This document shows positions 8,913-20,461 of a stretch of 63,922 nucleotides of DNA, piece after piece. How positions within the stretch are numbered: the stretch's first letter is position 1; each line of letters opens with the position of its first letter. The notes under the pieces were generated by a model that saw nothing but the letters and a program-made list of their open reading frames with translations, made no database searches and was not told where the DNA came from. The translations under genes were made by a program, and so were the position numbers. The stretch is from Denitromonas iodatirespirans (GTDB lineage Bacteria > Pseudomonadota > Gammaproteobacteria > Burkholderiales > Rhodocyclaceae): positions 1-63,922 of the forward strand of contig NZ_JAEKFT010000027.1 in assembly GCF_018524365.1 (NCBI RefSeq), given 5' to 3'.

Positions 8913-8933
8913 TACAAGCCCAGCGAGGACGCC

Positions 8934-9392
8934 ATGAACGCCGGCCAACACTTCACCCCGCGAGACCCCGATTTCGCCGTGCGCGTGCGCGCCGGTTTCG
9001 ACGCACAGCCGATGATGGCCTTCATCGGCGCGACGCTGAGCTCGGTCGAGGCGGGGCGCTGCGTCATCGAGCTGCCGTTCCGGCCCGAGCTGGCGCAGCA
9101 GAACGGCTTCTTCCACGGCGGCATCGTCGGCACGCTGGCCGACAACGCCGGCGGCTTTGCCGGCTACACCCTGATGGCGGCCGACGCCGGGGTGCTGACG
9201 GTGGAGTACAAGTTGAACCTGATGGCCCCGGCGCAGGGCGAACGGCTGATTGCCGAAGGGCAGGTGCTGCGCGCCGGGCGCTCGCTGGTGGTGTCGCGCG
9301 CCGAGGTGTATGTCCTTGGCCCGGCAGGGAAAATTCACTGTGCCACAATGCAACAGACACTGATGACCATGCACGGCAAGGGCGTCGCCTGA
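8934..9392 (+). CDS. PaaI-family hotdog thioesterase
   Basis: The 152-residue protein has a hotdog fold with the PaaI-like motif [18 protein letters not shown] and the strand [11 protein letters not shown]. Such proteins hydrolyse acyl-CoA or aryl-CoA thioesters and may prevent CoA trapping during catabolism. Start at 8934 follows GAGG. It is the first structural gene after the candidate LiuR palindrome and lies 31 bp before isovaleryl-CoA dehydrogenase, so it is probably co-transcribed with liuA. The exact thioester is unknown. Confidence 0.85.
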   Translation: MNAGQHFTPRDPDFAVRVRAGFDAQPMMAFIGATLSSVEAGRCVIELPFRPELAQQNGFFHGGIVGTLADNAGGFAGYTLMAADAGVLTVEYKLNLMAPAQGERLIAEGQVLRAGRSLVVSRAEVYVLGPAGKIHCATMQQTLMTMHGKGVA

Positions 9393-9423
9393 ACCGGACG
9401 AGACTGAACGAGGAGACCGATTG

Positions 9424-10596
9424 ATGAACATTCCGAGCCTGAACTTCGACCTGGGCGAAACCATCGACATGCTGCGCGATGCAGTGTGGGACTTCGCCAG
9501 CAACGAGATCGCTCCGCGCGCCGCCGAGATCGACCAGAAGAACGAATTCCCCGCCGACCTGTGGAAGAAGCTGGGCGACCTCGGTCTGCATGGCATGACA
9601 GTCGAGGAGGAGTACGGTGGCACGCAGATGGGCTATCTGGCGCACATCGTGGCGCTCGAGGAAGTCTCGCGCGCCTCGGCCTCTGTCGGCCTGTCCTATG
9701 GCGCCCACTCCAATCTGTGCGTGAACCAGATCCGCCGCAACGGCAATGCTGCACAGAAGCAGAAGTACCTGCCCAAGCTGGTCTCCGGCGAGCACGTGGG
9801 CGCCCTGGCGATGAGCGAGCCGAACGCCGGCTCTGACGTGGTGAGCATGAAGCTGCGCGCCGAGAAGAAGGGTGACCGCTATGTGCTCAACGGCTCGAAG
9901 ATGTGGATCACCAACGGTGGCGATGCCGACACGCTGGTGGTGTACGCCAAGACCGACATCAACGCCGGCCCCAAGGGCATGACCGCCTTCATCATCGAGA
10001 AGGGCATGAAGGGCTTCTCCTGCGGCACGCACCTGGACAAGCTGGGCATGCGCGGCTCGAACACCTATCCGCTGTTCTTCGATGATGTCGAAGTGCCCGA
10101 AGAGAACGTGCTGGGCACGGTCGGTGGCGGCGTCAAGGTGTTGATGAGCGGTCTCGACTACGAGCGTGCCGTGCTGTGCGGCGGCCCGCTGGGCATCATG
10201 GCTGCGTGCATGGATGCGGTCGTCCCGTTCGTGCATGAGCGCAAGCAGTTCGGCCAGGCCATCGGCGAGTTCCAGCTGATGCAGGGCAAGCTCGCCGACA
10301 TGTACTCCACCTGGATGGCGACCCGCGCCTATGTGTATGCCGTGGGCCGCGCCTGCGACCGCGCCGACCATGCGCGCACGCTGCGCAAGGACGCCGCCGG
10401 CGCGATCCTCTACTCGGCCGAGAAGGCCACCTGGATGGCCGGTGAGGCGATCCAGGCCTTGGGTGGCGTCGGCTACACCAACGAGTACCCGGTCGGCCGT
10501 CTGTGGCGTGATGCCAAGCTGTACGAGATCGGTGCCGGCACCAGCGAGATCCGCCGCATGCTGATCGGTCGCGAACTGTTCGCCGAATCGATGTGA
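9424..10596 (+). CDS. liuA: Isovaleryl-CoA dehydrogenase
   Basis: This 390-residue flavoprotein oxidises isovaleryl-CoA to 3-methylcrotonyl-CoA, the first committed step of leucine catabolism after transamination and decarboxylation. It has acyl-CoA dehydrogenase motifs ([28 protein letters not shown]). The helix motif [16 protein letters not shown] places the catalytic Glu at the position used by isovaleryl-CoA dehydrogenases. The C-terminal region reads [12 protein letters not shown] rather than YEG, which separates it from short-chain enzymes. GAGGAG precedes ATG 9424; an in-frame TTG sits just before it. Confidence 0.95.
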   Translation: MNIPSLNFDLGETIDMLRDAVWDFASNEIAPRAAEIDQKNEFPADLWKKLGDLGLHGMTVEEEYGGTQMGYLAHIVALEEVSRASASVGLSYGAHSNLCVNQIRRNGNAAQKQKYLPKLVSGEHVGALAMSEPNAGSDVVSMKLRAEKKGDRYVLNGSKMWITNGGDADTLVVYAKTDINAGPKGMTAFIIEKGMKGFSCGTHLDKLGMRGSNTYPLFFDDVEVPEENVLGTVGGGVKVLMSGLDYERAVLCGGPLGIMAACMDAVVPFVHERKQFGQAIGEFQLMQGKLADMYSTWMATRAYVYAVGRACDRADHARTLRKDAAGAILYSAEKATWMAGEAIQALGGVGYTNEYPVGRLWRDAKLYEIGAGTSEIRRMLIGRELFAESM

Positions 10597-10675
10597 AGGC
10601 CGGTGGGCGGGTGACCGAACGTTCGCGCGCGAGCCCCCGCCCTCCGGTATCGTTCCGGATTGTCTTCAATCCTGT

Positions 10676-11827
10676 ATGAGCATCTTCATGGCAACCACAC
10701 TTCGCGTCCTCGACACCACCCACACCGCCGAACTGGAGCATGTGCGCCAGTTCTTTCGCAATTACGCGGCCTGGCTGGGGGTGGACCTGTGCTTCCAGAA
10801 CTTCGATGCCGAGATGGCCGCGCTGCCGGGCGCCTATTCGGCGCCGGGCGGCCGGCTGTTTCTGGCCGAGGTCGATGGCCAGCCGGCCGGTTGTGTGGGG
10901 ATCCGCAAGTTCTCCGACGGCGTGTGCGAGATGAAGCGGCTGTACGTCGAGCCGTCGATGCGGGGCCTGGGCGTGGGGCGCGATCTGGCGCTGGCGGCGA
11001 TCCGCACCGCCAAGGAGTTGGGCTACAAGCGCATCATGCTCGACACCCTGCCGGCCATGCGCATTGCCGTGAAGCTCTATCGCGAGCTGGGTTTCACCGA
11101 AGCGCCGGCCTATTACCCGACGCCGATCGAAGGCACCATCTTCCTCTCGCTCGATCTGTCGGACTGGTCCGAAGACGCGGTCAAGAACGAGAATCTCTTC
11201 CACCTGTTCGACTACAACCGCGCCTGGGCGCGGCAGATGAGCGAGGTCGATCCGCAGTTCTTCGAAAAGCTGGCGCATCTGCAGGCGCCCGAGTACCTGT
11301 GGATCGGCTGCGCCGACTCGCGCGTGCCGGCCAACCAGATCGTCGGCCTGCTGCCGGGCGAGGTGTTTGTCCATCGCAATGTGGCCAACGTGGTGGTGCA
11401 TACCGATCTCAACTGCCTGTCGGTGATCCAGTTCGCGGTCGACGTGCTCAAGGTCAAGCATGTCATGGTGGTCGGTCACTATGGCTGCGGCGGCGTGCGC
11501 GCTGCGCTCAACCGCGACCGTGTCGGTCTGGTCGACCTGTGGCTGCGCCATGTGCAGGACGTGCACACCAAGCACATGTCGCGGGTTGGCGAACTGCCGC
11601 CCGAGATGCGCCATGACCGCCTGTGCGAGCTCAATGTCATCGAGCAAGTCATCAACGTGTGCCAGACCGTGGTCGTCCAGGACGCCTGGGCGCGCGGCCA
11701 GAAATTGACCGTCCATGGCTGGGTGTATGGCCTCAAGGACGGCCTCATGAACGACCTCGGGCTGACGGTCAGTCGCTCGCAGGACCTGGTGCCGCGCTAC
11801 GCCGCGGCCCTTGAAGCGCTGCGCTGA
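10676..11827 (+). CDS. GNAT acetyltransferase-beta carbonic anhydrase fusion
   Basis: The 383-residue protein joins two domains. Residues ~10-160 are a GNAT N-acetyltransferase with the acetyl-CoA loop MRGLGVGRDLA (95-105). Residues ~170-383 are a beta-class carbonic anhydrase. Its zinc-site residues are Cys212-Ala-Asp214-Ser-Arg216, His268 and Cys271 (GHYGCGG). The second domain interconverts CO2 and bicarbonate; the acetyl acceptor of the first is unknown. It lies inside the leucine cluster, which encodes a bicarbonate-using carboxylase. Two in-frame ATGs (10676, 10688) are possible starts. Related fusions occur in other Betaproteobacteria, to my knowledge without assigned function. Confidence 0.9.
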   Translation: MSIFMATTLRVLDTTHTAELEHVRQFFRNYAAWLGVDLCFQNFDAEMAALPGAYSAPGGRLFLAEVDGQPAGCVGIRKFSDGVCEMKRLYVEPSMRGLGVGRDLALAAIRTAKELGYKRIMLDTLPAMRIAVKLYRELGFTEAPAYYPTPIEGTIFLSLDLSDWSEDAVKNENLFHLFDYNRAWARQMSEVDPQFFEKLAHLQAPEYLWIGCADSRVPANQIVGLLPGEVFVHRNVANVVVHTDLNCLSVIQFAVDVLKVKHVMVVGHYGCGGVRAALNRDRVGLVDLWLRHVQDVHTKHMSRVGELPPEMRHDRLCELNVIEQVINVCQTVVVQDAWARGQKLTVHGWVYGLKDGLMNDLGLTVSRSQDLVPRYAAALEALR

Positions 11828-11867
11828 GCGGCGCGCCCCGACATCTACAGAGCATCAGGAGTCCAGC

Positions 11868-13058
11868 ATGAATGATCCCGTCGTTATCGTTTCCGCCGCC
11901 CGCACGCCGATGGGCGGCTTCCAGGGCGAGCTGTCCAGTCTGAGCGCGGCGCAATTGGGGGCGGCCGCGATTGCCGCGGCCGTCGAGCGCGCCGGGCTCA
12001 AGCCGGAACAGGTCGAAGAGGTCATTCTCGGCTGCGTGCTGCCGGCCGGCCTCGGCCAGGCCCCGGCGCGTCAGGCGGCGCTGGGCGCCGGTCTGCCGAT
12101 GTCGACCACCTGCGCCACCGTCAGCAAGGTGTGCGGCTCGGGCATGAAGGCCACCATGCTGGCCCACGACATGCTGCTCGCCGGCTCCAACCAGGTAATC
12201 GTCGCCGGGGGCATGGAGTCGATGAGCAACGCGCCCTACCTGCTGCCCAAGGCGCGCGGCGGCTATCGCCTCGGCCATGGCCAGCTGATCGACCACATGT
12301 TCTTCGACGGCCTCGAAGACCGCTACGGCAAGGAGACCAACGGCCGCCTGATGGGCACCTTCGCCGAAGACTGCGCCGGGCACTACAGCTTCTCGCGCCA
12401 GGCCCAGGACGAATTCGCCATCGCCTCCACCACCCGCGCGCAGGACGCCATCAACGGCACCGGTTTCGACTGGGAGGTGACCCCCGTCACCGTCGCCAGC
12501 CGCAAGGGCGAGGTGGTGGTCGACAAGGACGAGCAGCCGCTCAAGGCCAATCTCGACAAGATCGGCACGCTCAAGCCGGCCTTCTCGAAAGACGGCACCG
12601 TCACCGCCGCCAACTCCTCGTCGATCTCCGACGGCGCCGCCGCGCTCACGCTGATGCGCCGCTCCACCGCCGAAGCCCTCGGCCTCAAGCCGATCGCCAC
12701 GATTCTCGGCCATGCCACCCATGCGCAGGAGCCGCGCTGGTTCACCACCGCGCCGGTCGGTGCCATGCAGAAGGTGCTGGGCAAGGTGGGCTGGAACGTC
12801 GGCGACGTGGATCTGTGGGAGATCAACGAGGCCTTCGCCGTGGTCACCATGGCGGCCATGAAAGAGCTAGAACTCGATCACGCCAAGGTCAACGTCAACG
12901 GCGGCGCCTGCGCGCTGGGCCACCCGATCGGCGCCTCGGGCGCGCGCATCCTCGTCACCCTGCTCGGCGCGCTGCGCGCCCGCGGCCTCAAGCGCGGCGT
13001 GGCCAGCCTGTGCATCGGCGGCGGCGAAGCCACCGCGATGGCCATCGAGATGGTCTGA
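11868..13058 (+). CDS. Acetyl-CoA C-acetyltransferase (thiolase)
   Basis: This 396-residue thiolase has the acyl-enzyme Cys in [10 protein letters not shown], the His motif [11 protein letters not shown], and the general-base Cys in LCIGGGEA. It interconverts acetoacetyl-CoA and two acetyl-CoA. In leucine catabolism, HMG-CoA lyase yields acetoacetate, so a thiolase would finish the route after CoA activation. No acetoacetate activation gene is visible in the window. CAGGAG precedes ATG 11868. The longer frame from 11811 overlaps the upstream gene and is not needed. Confidence 0.93.
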   Translation: MNDPVVIVSAARTPMGGFQGELSSLSAAQLGAAAIAAAVERAGLKPEQVEEVILGCVLPAGLGQAPARQAALGAGLPMSTTCATVSKVCGSGMKATMLAHDMLLAGSNQVIVAGGMESMSNAPYLLPKARGGYRLGHGQLIDHMFFDGLEDRYGKETNGRLMGTFAEDCAGHYSFSRQAQDEFAIASTTRAQDAINGTGFDWEVTPVTVASRKGEVVVDKDEQPLKANLDKIGTLKPAFSKDGTVTAANSSSISDGAAALTLMRRSTAEALGLKPIATILGHATHAQEPRWFTTAPVGAMQKVLGKVGWNVGDVDLWEINEAFAVVTMAAMKELELDHAKVNVNGGACALGHPIGASGARILVTLLGALRARGLKRGVASLCIGGGEATAMAIEMV

Positions 13059-13071
13059 AGATCACCCACGT

Positions 13072-13159
13072 GTAGCCCGGACGAAGCCGCAGGCTGACTC
13101 CGGGAGCGGTGGCACATGAACCGATGACCCCGGATTCCGCTGCGCTGCATCCGGGCTAC
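13072..13159. repeat. REP-like dispersed palindromic element, copy 1
   Basis: The element begins GTAGCCCGG and ends CCGGGCTAC, a perfect 9-bp terminal inverted repeat. The interior is GC-rich and contains CCGGATTCCGCTGCGCTGCA. It lies between the thiolase and acyl-CoA dehydrogenase genes. Related copies are at 26957-27073 and, partially, 20505-20535. Confidence 0.75.
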
Positions 13160-13226
13160 GTGACAGAACCAAGGACGGGCGACCGATCGCCCGCCATAAA
13201 GAAAAGAGCAAGAGGAGAACAGCACC

Positions 13227-14360
13227 ATGATCCTGACCCAGGAACAGGAAATGATCCGCGACTCGCTGCGCGCCTTCGCGCAGGAGCGCCTGGCGCCGTT
13301 TGCCGAGGAATGGGACCGCAAGCACACCTTCCCGCGCGAAGCGCTCAAGGAGCTGGCCGAGCTTGGCGCGCTGGGCATGGTGGTGCCCGAGCAATGGGGC
13401 GGCGCCGGCATGGACTACATGAGCCTGGTGCTGGCGCTCGAAGAGATCGCCGCCGGCGACGGCGCCACCTCGACCATCGTCAGCGTGCAGAACTCGCTGG
13501 CCTGCGGCATTCCCAACCGCTACGGCAACGATGCGCAGAAGGAGAAATGGCTCAAGCCGCTGGCCAGCGGCCAGATGCTCGGCTGCTTCTGCCTCACCGA
13601 GCCGCATGTCGGCTCCGACGCCGGGGCGATCAAGACCACGGCCGTGAAAGACGGCGACGAATGGGTGATCAACGGCGTCAAGCAGTTCATCACCACCGGC
13701 CGCGAGGCCGACGTGGCCATCGTGTTCGCCGTCACCGACAAGGCCGCCGGCAAGAAGGGCATCTCCTGCTTCCTGGTGCCGACCCAGACGCCGGGCTACA
13801 TCGTCGCGCGCATCGAAGAGAAGATGGGCCAGAAGGCCTCCGACACCGCGCAGATCCTGTTCGAGAACTGCCGCGTGCCGGCCGACGCGCTGCTCGGCGA
13901 AGAAGGGCAGGGCTACAAGATCGCGCTGTCCAACCTCGAAGCGGGCCGCATCGGCATCGCCTCGCAGTGCCTCGGGATGGCGCGCGCCGCGCTCGAAGCG
14001 GCGGTGAAATACGCCCATGAACGCGAGACCTTCGGCAAACCGATCTTCGAGCACCAGGCGGTCAACTTCCGCCTCGCCGACATGGCCACGCAGCTCGAAG
14101 CGGCGCGCCAGCTGGTGTGGCATGCCGCCAGTCTCAAGGACGCCGGTCGGCCCTGCCTCAAGGAGGCCTCGATGGCCAAGCTGTTCGCCTCCGAGATGGC
14201 CGAGAAGGTGTGCTCCGACGCGATCCAGATCCACGGCGGCTACGGCTATGTGACCGACTTCCCGGTCGAGCGCATCTACCGCGACGTGCGCGTGTGCCAG
14301 ATCTACGAAGGCGCCAGCGACATCCAGCGCCTGGTCATCGGCCGCGCGCTGGCCGACTGA
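13227..14360 (+). CDS. Acyl-CoA dehydrogenase (short/branched-chain type)
   Basis: The 377-residue flavoprotein has the family motifs [16 protein letters not shown] and [18 protein letters not shown]. The C-terminal [15 protein letters not shown] supplies the catalytic Glu in the YEG position of short- and medium-chain enzymes. It is therefore distinct from LiuA and probably acts on a short or branched acyl-CoA such as butyryl- or 2-methylbutyryl-CoA. GAGGAG precedes ATG 13227. A 168-bp gap holding a REP-like element separates it from the thiolase. Confidence 0.92.
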   Translation: MILTQEQEMIRDSLRAFAQERLAPFAEEWDRKHTFPREALKELAELGALGMVVPEQWGGAGMDYMSLVLALEEIAAGDGATSTIVSVQNSLACGIPNRYGNDAQKEKWLKPLASGQMLGCFCLTEPHVGSDAGAIKTTAVKDGDEWVINGVKQFITTGREADVAIVFAVTDKAAGKKGISCFLVPTQTPGYIVARIEEKMGQKASDTAQILFENCRVPADALLGEEGQGYKIALSNLEAGRIGIASQCLGMARAALEAAVKYAHERETFGKPIFEHQAVNFRLADMATQLEAARQLVWHAASLKDAGRPCLKEASMAKLFASEMAEKVCSDAIQIHGGYGYVTDFPVERIYRDVRVCQIYEGASDIQRLVIGRALAD

Positions 14361-14389
14361 ATCTTGGTCCCCAACTCAGAGAGCACACC

Positions 14390-14827
14390 ATGAGCAGCTA
14401 CAGACTGCACCCCGACGCGTCCATCGACAGGCTCAACGCCCGCACGCCCGGCACGCTGCCGGGCTGGTTCGGCCTGGCCGTGACCGCGCTCGAACCCGGC
14501 CGGCTCACCGCAGGCATGAGCATTCGCCCCGAGATGCTGGCACCCAACGGCTATCTGCATGCCGCTTCGGTGATCGCCCTGGCCGATACCGCGGCCGGTT
14601 TCGCCACCATCGCGCACCTGCCCGAAGGCGCGAGCAGCTTCACCACCATCGAGCTCAAGAGCAATTTTCTCGGCACCCAGACCGAAGGCGAGATCAGCTG
14701 CACCGCCACCGCCGTGCACACCGGCCGCAACACGCAGGTGTGGGACGCCGAGGTGATCGGCAGCACCGGTCGCAAGCTGGCGCTGTTCCGCTGCACGCAG
14801 ATGATCCTCTGGCCGAAGGCGGCCTGA
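14390..14827 (+). CDS. Hotdog-fold thioesterase (PaaI/YbdB-like)
   Basis: The 145-residue protein is a second hotdog thioesterase, divergent from that at 8934. Conserved parts are MLAPNGYLHAASVIALADTA and the central strand FTTIELKSNFLGT. It probably hydrolyses CoA thioesters, possibly aromatic or branched ones. It starts 29 bp after the acyl-CoA dehydrogenase and is followed closely by a LysE-type exporter, so it belongs to the same transcript. Two thioesterases in one catabolic region suggest a need to release trapped CoA. Confidence 0.85.
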   Translation: MSSYRLHPDASIDRLNARTPGTLPGWFGLAVTALEPGRLTAGMSIRPEMLAPNGYLHAASVIALADTAAGFATIAHLPEGASSFTTIELKSNFLGTQTEGEISCTATAVHTGRNTQVWDAEVIGSTGRKLALFRCTQMILWPKAA

Positions 14828-14843
14828 GCCCGGGACGGCCGAC

Positions 14844-15470
14844 ATGCTCGACACCCAGCTCCTGCTCCTGTTCATTCCGGTGGCCGCGCTGTTCACCCTC
14901 GCGCCGGGGCCGGACAGCCTCATGCTGCTCGGCCGCGCCCTCGGGCAGGGGCGGTTGGCTGGGGTGGCTGCGGCCGCCGGCTGTGCGCTGGGTATCCTGA
15001 TCACCTCGGTGCTGGTCGCCGCCGGGTTGTCGGCGGTGGTGGCCGCTTCCGAAACCCTGTTCTTCGTGCTGCGCGCCGTCGGTGCGGTGTATCTGGTGTG
15101 GGTCGGCATTCAGGCGATTCGCCGGCACGGGCTGATCCCGCTCAAGGGCGCCGCGCCGCTGCCGCTCAAGCGGGTGTTCCTGAGCAGCCTAACGGTCAAT
15201 CTGCTCAACCCCAAGGTGGCGGTGTTCATGCTCGCCTTCCTGCCGCAATACGCGCGGCCGGCGCTGGGCCATCTCGGCTTGCAGATCTTTTTGCTCGGCG
15301 CCACCTATGCGCTCATCACCCTGGTGCTGATGTCGCTGATGGGCGCCGGTGCCGCGCGCCTGCGCGACTTCCTGCAGGCGCGGCCGGCGGTGATCAAGTG
15401 GCTCAACATCGGGGCCGGCAGTGCCTTCATCGCCTCCGGGCTGAAGGTGGCCAGCATGAAGCATCCCTAG
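14844..15470 (+). CDS. LysE-family amino acid/metabolite exporter
   Basis: The 208-residue inner-membrane protein has about six hydrophobic segments. It has the LysE/RhtB N-terminal signature LFTLAPGPDSLMLLGRALGQ and the motif VNLLNPKVAVFMLAFLPQ. Family members export amino acids or related small molecules. Placement among leucine genes suggests overflow export of a branched-chain amino acid or derivative, which is inference. It begins 16 bp after the thioesterase stop. Confidence 0.88.
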   Translation: MLDTQLLLLFIPVAALFTLAPGPDSLMLLGRALGQGRLAGVAAAAGCALGILITSVLVAAGLSAVVAASETLFFVLRAVGAVYLVWVGIQAIRRHGLIPLKGAAPLPLKRVFLSSLTVNLLNPKVAVFMLAFLPQYARPALGHLGLQIFLLGATYALITLVLMSLMGAGAARLRDFLQARPAVIKWLNIGAGSAFIASGLKVASMKHP

Positions 15471-15480
15471 GAGACCGCAC

Positions 15481-16083
15481 ATGGCAGAGCCCATCGATTT
15501 CTACTTCGACTTCTCCTCGCCCTATGGCTATTTCATGAGCGAGAAGATCGACGGCATCGCCGCCGGCGTCGGCCGCAAGGTGCGCTGGCATCCGATCCTG
15601 CTCGGCGTGGTGTATGCCGTCTCGGAAGGCAAGCCGCTCACCGACGTGCCGCTCAAGGGCGACTACGCGGTGCGCGACATCGCGCGCTCGGCACGCTTTC
15701 ATGGCGTGGATTTCGCCATGCCCAGCCCGTTCCCGGTCGCCACCCAGGCGGCGGCCCGCGCCTTCTACTGGCTGCATGAGCAGGACTGCACGCTGGCGCG
15801 CCGCTTCGCCCATGCCGTGTATCGCGCCTACTTCAAGCTGGGGCGCGATATCTCTTCGCCCGAAGTGGTGGTCGATATCGCCGAATCGCTCGGGGCGGAC
15901 GGTGCCGCGCTGGCCGCTGCGCTGAAGAGCGATCCGCTCAAGGCGCGGCTCAAGGCCGCCTGCAACGAGGCCATTGCCAAGGGGGTGTTCGGCTCGCCCT
16001 TCGTGATCATCGACGGCGAGCCCTTCTGGGGCGTCGACCGCCTGCCGCAGATCGAGCGCTGGCTCGATGGCGGCGCTTTTTGA
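15481..16083 (+). CDS. 2-hydroxychromene-2-carboxylate isomerase-like DsbA-family protein (copy 1)
   Basis: The 200-residue thioredoxin-fold protein begins with IDFYFDFSSPYGYFMSEKID and ends with GVFGSPFVIIDGEPFWGVDR, the pattern of kappa-GST-like 2-hydroxychromene-2-carboxylate isomerases. The Cys-X-X-Cys of DsbA is replaced by Ser-Ser-Pro-Tyr, as in this family. The known activity is glutathione-dependent isomerisation in naphthalene degradation, but no other naphthalene gene is present, so the substrate here is unknown. AGGAG lies before the start. A paralogue is at 25386. Confidence 0.88.
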   Translation: MAEPIDFYFDFSSPYGYFMSEKIDGIAAGVGRKVRWHPILLGVVYAVSEGKPLTDVPLKGDYAVRDIARSARFHGVDFAMPSPFPVATQAAARAFYWLHEQDCTLARRFAHAVYRAYFKLGRDISSPEVVVDIAESLGADGAALAAALKSDPLKARLKAACNEAIAKGVFGSPFVIIDGEPFWGVDRLPQIERWLDGGAF

Positions 16084-16096
16084 ACGGAACCGATCC

Positions 16097-16687
<591 letters not shown>

Positions 16688-16718
16688 ACAGCTGCACCAA
16701 CGACAAGGACGAGGAGAC

Positions 16719-18326
<1,608 letters not shown>

Positions 18327-18337
18327 GAGAGATGACC

Positions 18338-19126
18338 ATGTTTGAGACCCTCGACATTGAACGTGACGGCGGCATTGCCACCGTCTGGATGAACCGGCCG
18401 GACGTGCACAACGCCTTCAACGCCCAGCTGATCGCCGACCTCACCGCCGCCTGCGTCCAGCTCGACGCCGACGAATCGGTGCGCGTGGTGGTGCTGGCCG
18501 GGCGCGGCAAGAGCTTCTCGGCCGGTGCCGATCTGAACTGGATGAAGGCCGCCGGCGAGGCCAGTGTGGACGAGAATCTGGCCGACGCGCGCCGGCTCGC
18601 CGGCATGCTGCGCACGCTGTCCGAGATGGACACGCCGACCATCGCCCGCGTGCAGGGCGCGGCCCTGGGCGGCGGCATGGGCCTGGCCTCGGCCTGCGAC
18701 ATCTGCGTGGCCAGCGAAAAGGCCATCTTCGCCACCTCGGAAGTCAAGTTCGGCATCATCCCCTCGGCCATCAGCCCCTATGTGATCCGCGCCATCGGCG
18801 AGCGCCAGAGCTACCGCTATTTCCAGACCGCCGAGCGCATCAGCGCTGCGCGCGCCGGCGAGCTGGGCCTGGCCCACGAAGTGGTGGCGCCCGAGGCGCT
18901 GGACGACAAGGTGGCCGAGATCGTCGCCGCGCTGCTGCAGGGCGGGCCCAAGGCGCAGGCGGCGGCCAAGGCCCTGATCCGTGCCGTGGCCAACCAGCCG
19001 GTGTCCGACGCCGTGGTCGAGGACACCTCACGCCGTATCGCCACGCTGCGCAGCACGCCGGAAGCCAAGGAAGGCCTGAGCGCTTTCCTTGACAAGCGCC
19101 CGGCGGCCTGGGTGCCGCAGGCCTGA
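18338..19126 (+). CDS. liuC: Methylglutaconyl-CoA hydratase (enoyl-CoA hydratase family)
   Basis: The 262-residue crotonase-fold enzyme has GRGKSFSAGADLNWMK and VQGAALGGGMGLASACDICV (oxyanion-hole Gly residues) and a family Glu in SEVKFGIIPS. Placed directly after liuB, it should hydrate 3-methylglutaconyl-CoA to HMG-CoA. ATG 18338 is preferred over ATG 18332 because the purine run AAGAGAG sits at a better distance. Only 11 bp separate it from liuB, so the two are surely co-transcribed. Confidence 0.92.
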   Translation: MFETLDIERDGGIATVWMNRPDVHNAFNAQLIADLTAACVQLDADESVRVVVLAGRGKSFSAGADLNWMKAAGEASVDENLADARRLAGMLRTLSEMDTPTIARVQGAALGGGMGLASACDICVASEKAIFATSEVKFGIIPSAISPYVIRAIGERQSYRYFQTAERISAARAGELGLAHEVVAPEALDDKVAEIVAALLQGGPKAQAAAKALIRAVANQPVSDAVVEDTSRRIATLRSTPEAKEGLSAFLDKRPAAWVPQA

Positions 19127-19142
19127 GCGGCCGTTGCCGGTC

Positions 19143-19799
19143 ATGAACGAACTGCCCGTCCTGCTCGACAGAGTGCAGCCCCTGCTCGACTGGCGCGACC
19201 TGCCGGTCGACATGGCCTCGCTCGCCGCCCTGGCGGCCGGCCTGGGCTGGGCCAGCGGCTTGCGGCTGTATGCGCTGGTGTTCGTGCTCGGTGTGGTAGG
19301 GCGTTTCGGCGGGGTGCAACTGCCCGGCGAACTCGACATGCTGACCCATCCGCTGGTGCTCGGGCTGGCGGGCCTGATGCTGCTCGCCGAGTTCTTTGCC
19401 GACAAGCTGCCCTGGCTCGATTCGGTGTGGGATGCGGTGCATACCTTCATCCGCATTCCGGCCGGCGCCGCGCTGGCGGCGGCGGTGATGGGCGACCAGT
19501 CGGGCAATGCGCAGATCCTCGCCGCCCTGCTCGGCGGTTCGCTGGCGGCCGGCACGCACTTTGCCAAGGCCGGCGCCCGCGCGGCGATCAACACCTCGCC
19601 GGAGCCGGTGAGCAATGTCGTCACCTCGCTCGGCGAAGACGCGCTGTTCGTCGGCGGGGTGTGGACGCTCTTCAACCATCCGGTGCTCTTCCTGGTGGCG
19701 CTGGGCGTGTTCATGGCACTGGCGCTGTGGCTGGTGGTGAGCCTGTGGCGCTTCGTGCGGCGCCGGCTGCGCCCGCGGCAGCACGAGGTGGCCGCATGA
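19143..19799 (+). CDS. DUF4126 membrane protein
   Basis: The 218-residue protein has several hydrophobic segments (LAALAAGLGWASGLRLYALV, LFLVALGVFMALALWLVVSL) and a basic C-terminus FVRRRLRPR. It matches the DUF4126 family of inner-membrane proteins with the conserved central patch INTSPEPVSNVVTSLGEDAL. No function is known for the family. It overlaps the next gene by 4 bp (ATGA), indicating translational coupling within the liu transcript. Confidence 0.82.
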   Translation: MNELPVLLDRVQPLLDWRDLPVDMASLAALAAGLGWASGLRLYALVFVLGVVGRFGGVQLPGELDMLTHPLVLGLAGLMLLAEFFADKLPWLDSVWDAVHTFIRIPAGAALAAAVMGDQSGNAQILAALLGGSLAAGTHFAKAGARAAINTSPEPVSNVVTSLGEDALFVGGVWTLFNHPVLFLVALGVFMALALWLVVSLWRFVRRRLRPRQHEVAA

Positions 19800-20440
19800 G
19801 GGCCATCGATCATCTGGTCGTCACCGCCCCGAGTCTCGCCGCCGGCGTGGCCTGGGTCGAAGCGACGCTGGGCGTGCCGATGCAGGCCGGTGGCGAGCAT
19901 GTGCGCATGGGCACCCACAACGCCCTGTTGTCACTCGGCCCCGGCGTGTACCTGGAAGTGATCGCGGTAAATCCGGCCGCGCCGCCCCCGGCGCACCCGC
20001 GCTGGTTCGGACTCGATGCGCTGGCCCCCGATGCCGCTCCGCGGCTGGCCACCTGGGTGCTGCGCACGGACGACATCGCGGCCGATGTGGCGGCCTTCGC
20101 CATCTCGCCGGGGGCGGTGATGCCCATGGCGCGCGGCGATTTCCGGTGGCAGATCTCGGTGCCCGCCGACGGCCGGCTGGTGGCCGACGGCGTGCAGCCA
20201 ACGCTGATCCAGTGGGCCGACGCGCGTCATCCGGCCGACTCCCTGGCCGACGTCGGTTGCCGCCTGCTGCGGTTGGTCTGCGCACATCCGCAGGCCGGCG
20301 CCCTGCAGGCGCCACTGGCCCGGCTCGGGCTGGATGCCTGCCTCGAATGGCAGACGCTCATGCCGGGGCAGACCCCGTGCTTGAGCGCCGAACTCGATAC
20401 CCCGGCCGGGCGGGTGACGCTCGGCGGAACAGAACAATGA
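19796..20440 (+). CDS. VOC/glyoxalase-like domain protein
   Basis: The 214-residue protein starts MRAIDHLVVTAPSLAAGVAW, the opening of a glyoxalase-like (VOC) domain, with the metal-site-like segments MGTHNALLSLGPGVYLEVIA and DTPAGRVTLGG. VOC proteins are isomerases, epimerases or dioxygenases on small acyl or aldehyde substrates. The substrate here is not predictable. The ATGA overlap with the DUF4126 gene indicates coupling. It ends 21 bp before the leader ORF of liuD. Confidence 0.82.
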   Translation: MRAIDHLVVTAPSLAAGVAWVEATLGVPMQAGGEHVRMGTHNALLSLGPGVYLEVIAVNPAAPPPAHPRWFGLDALAPDAAPRLATWVLRTDDIAADVAAFAISPGAVMPMARGDFRWQISVPADGRLVADGVQPTLIQWADARHPADSLADVGCRLLRLVCAHPQAGALQAPLARLGLDACLEWQTLMPGQTPCLSAELDTPAGRVTLGGTEQ

Positions 20441-20461
20441 CAGAAACGGTGGAGAAGACAC

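Noticed and set aside
15481-16083. Naphthalene degradation gene from its family name
   Set aside because: No other aromatic-ring pathway genes are present. The family name alone does not show the pathway.
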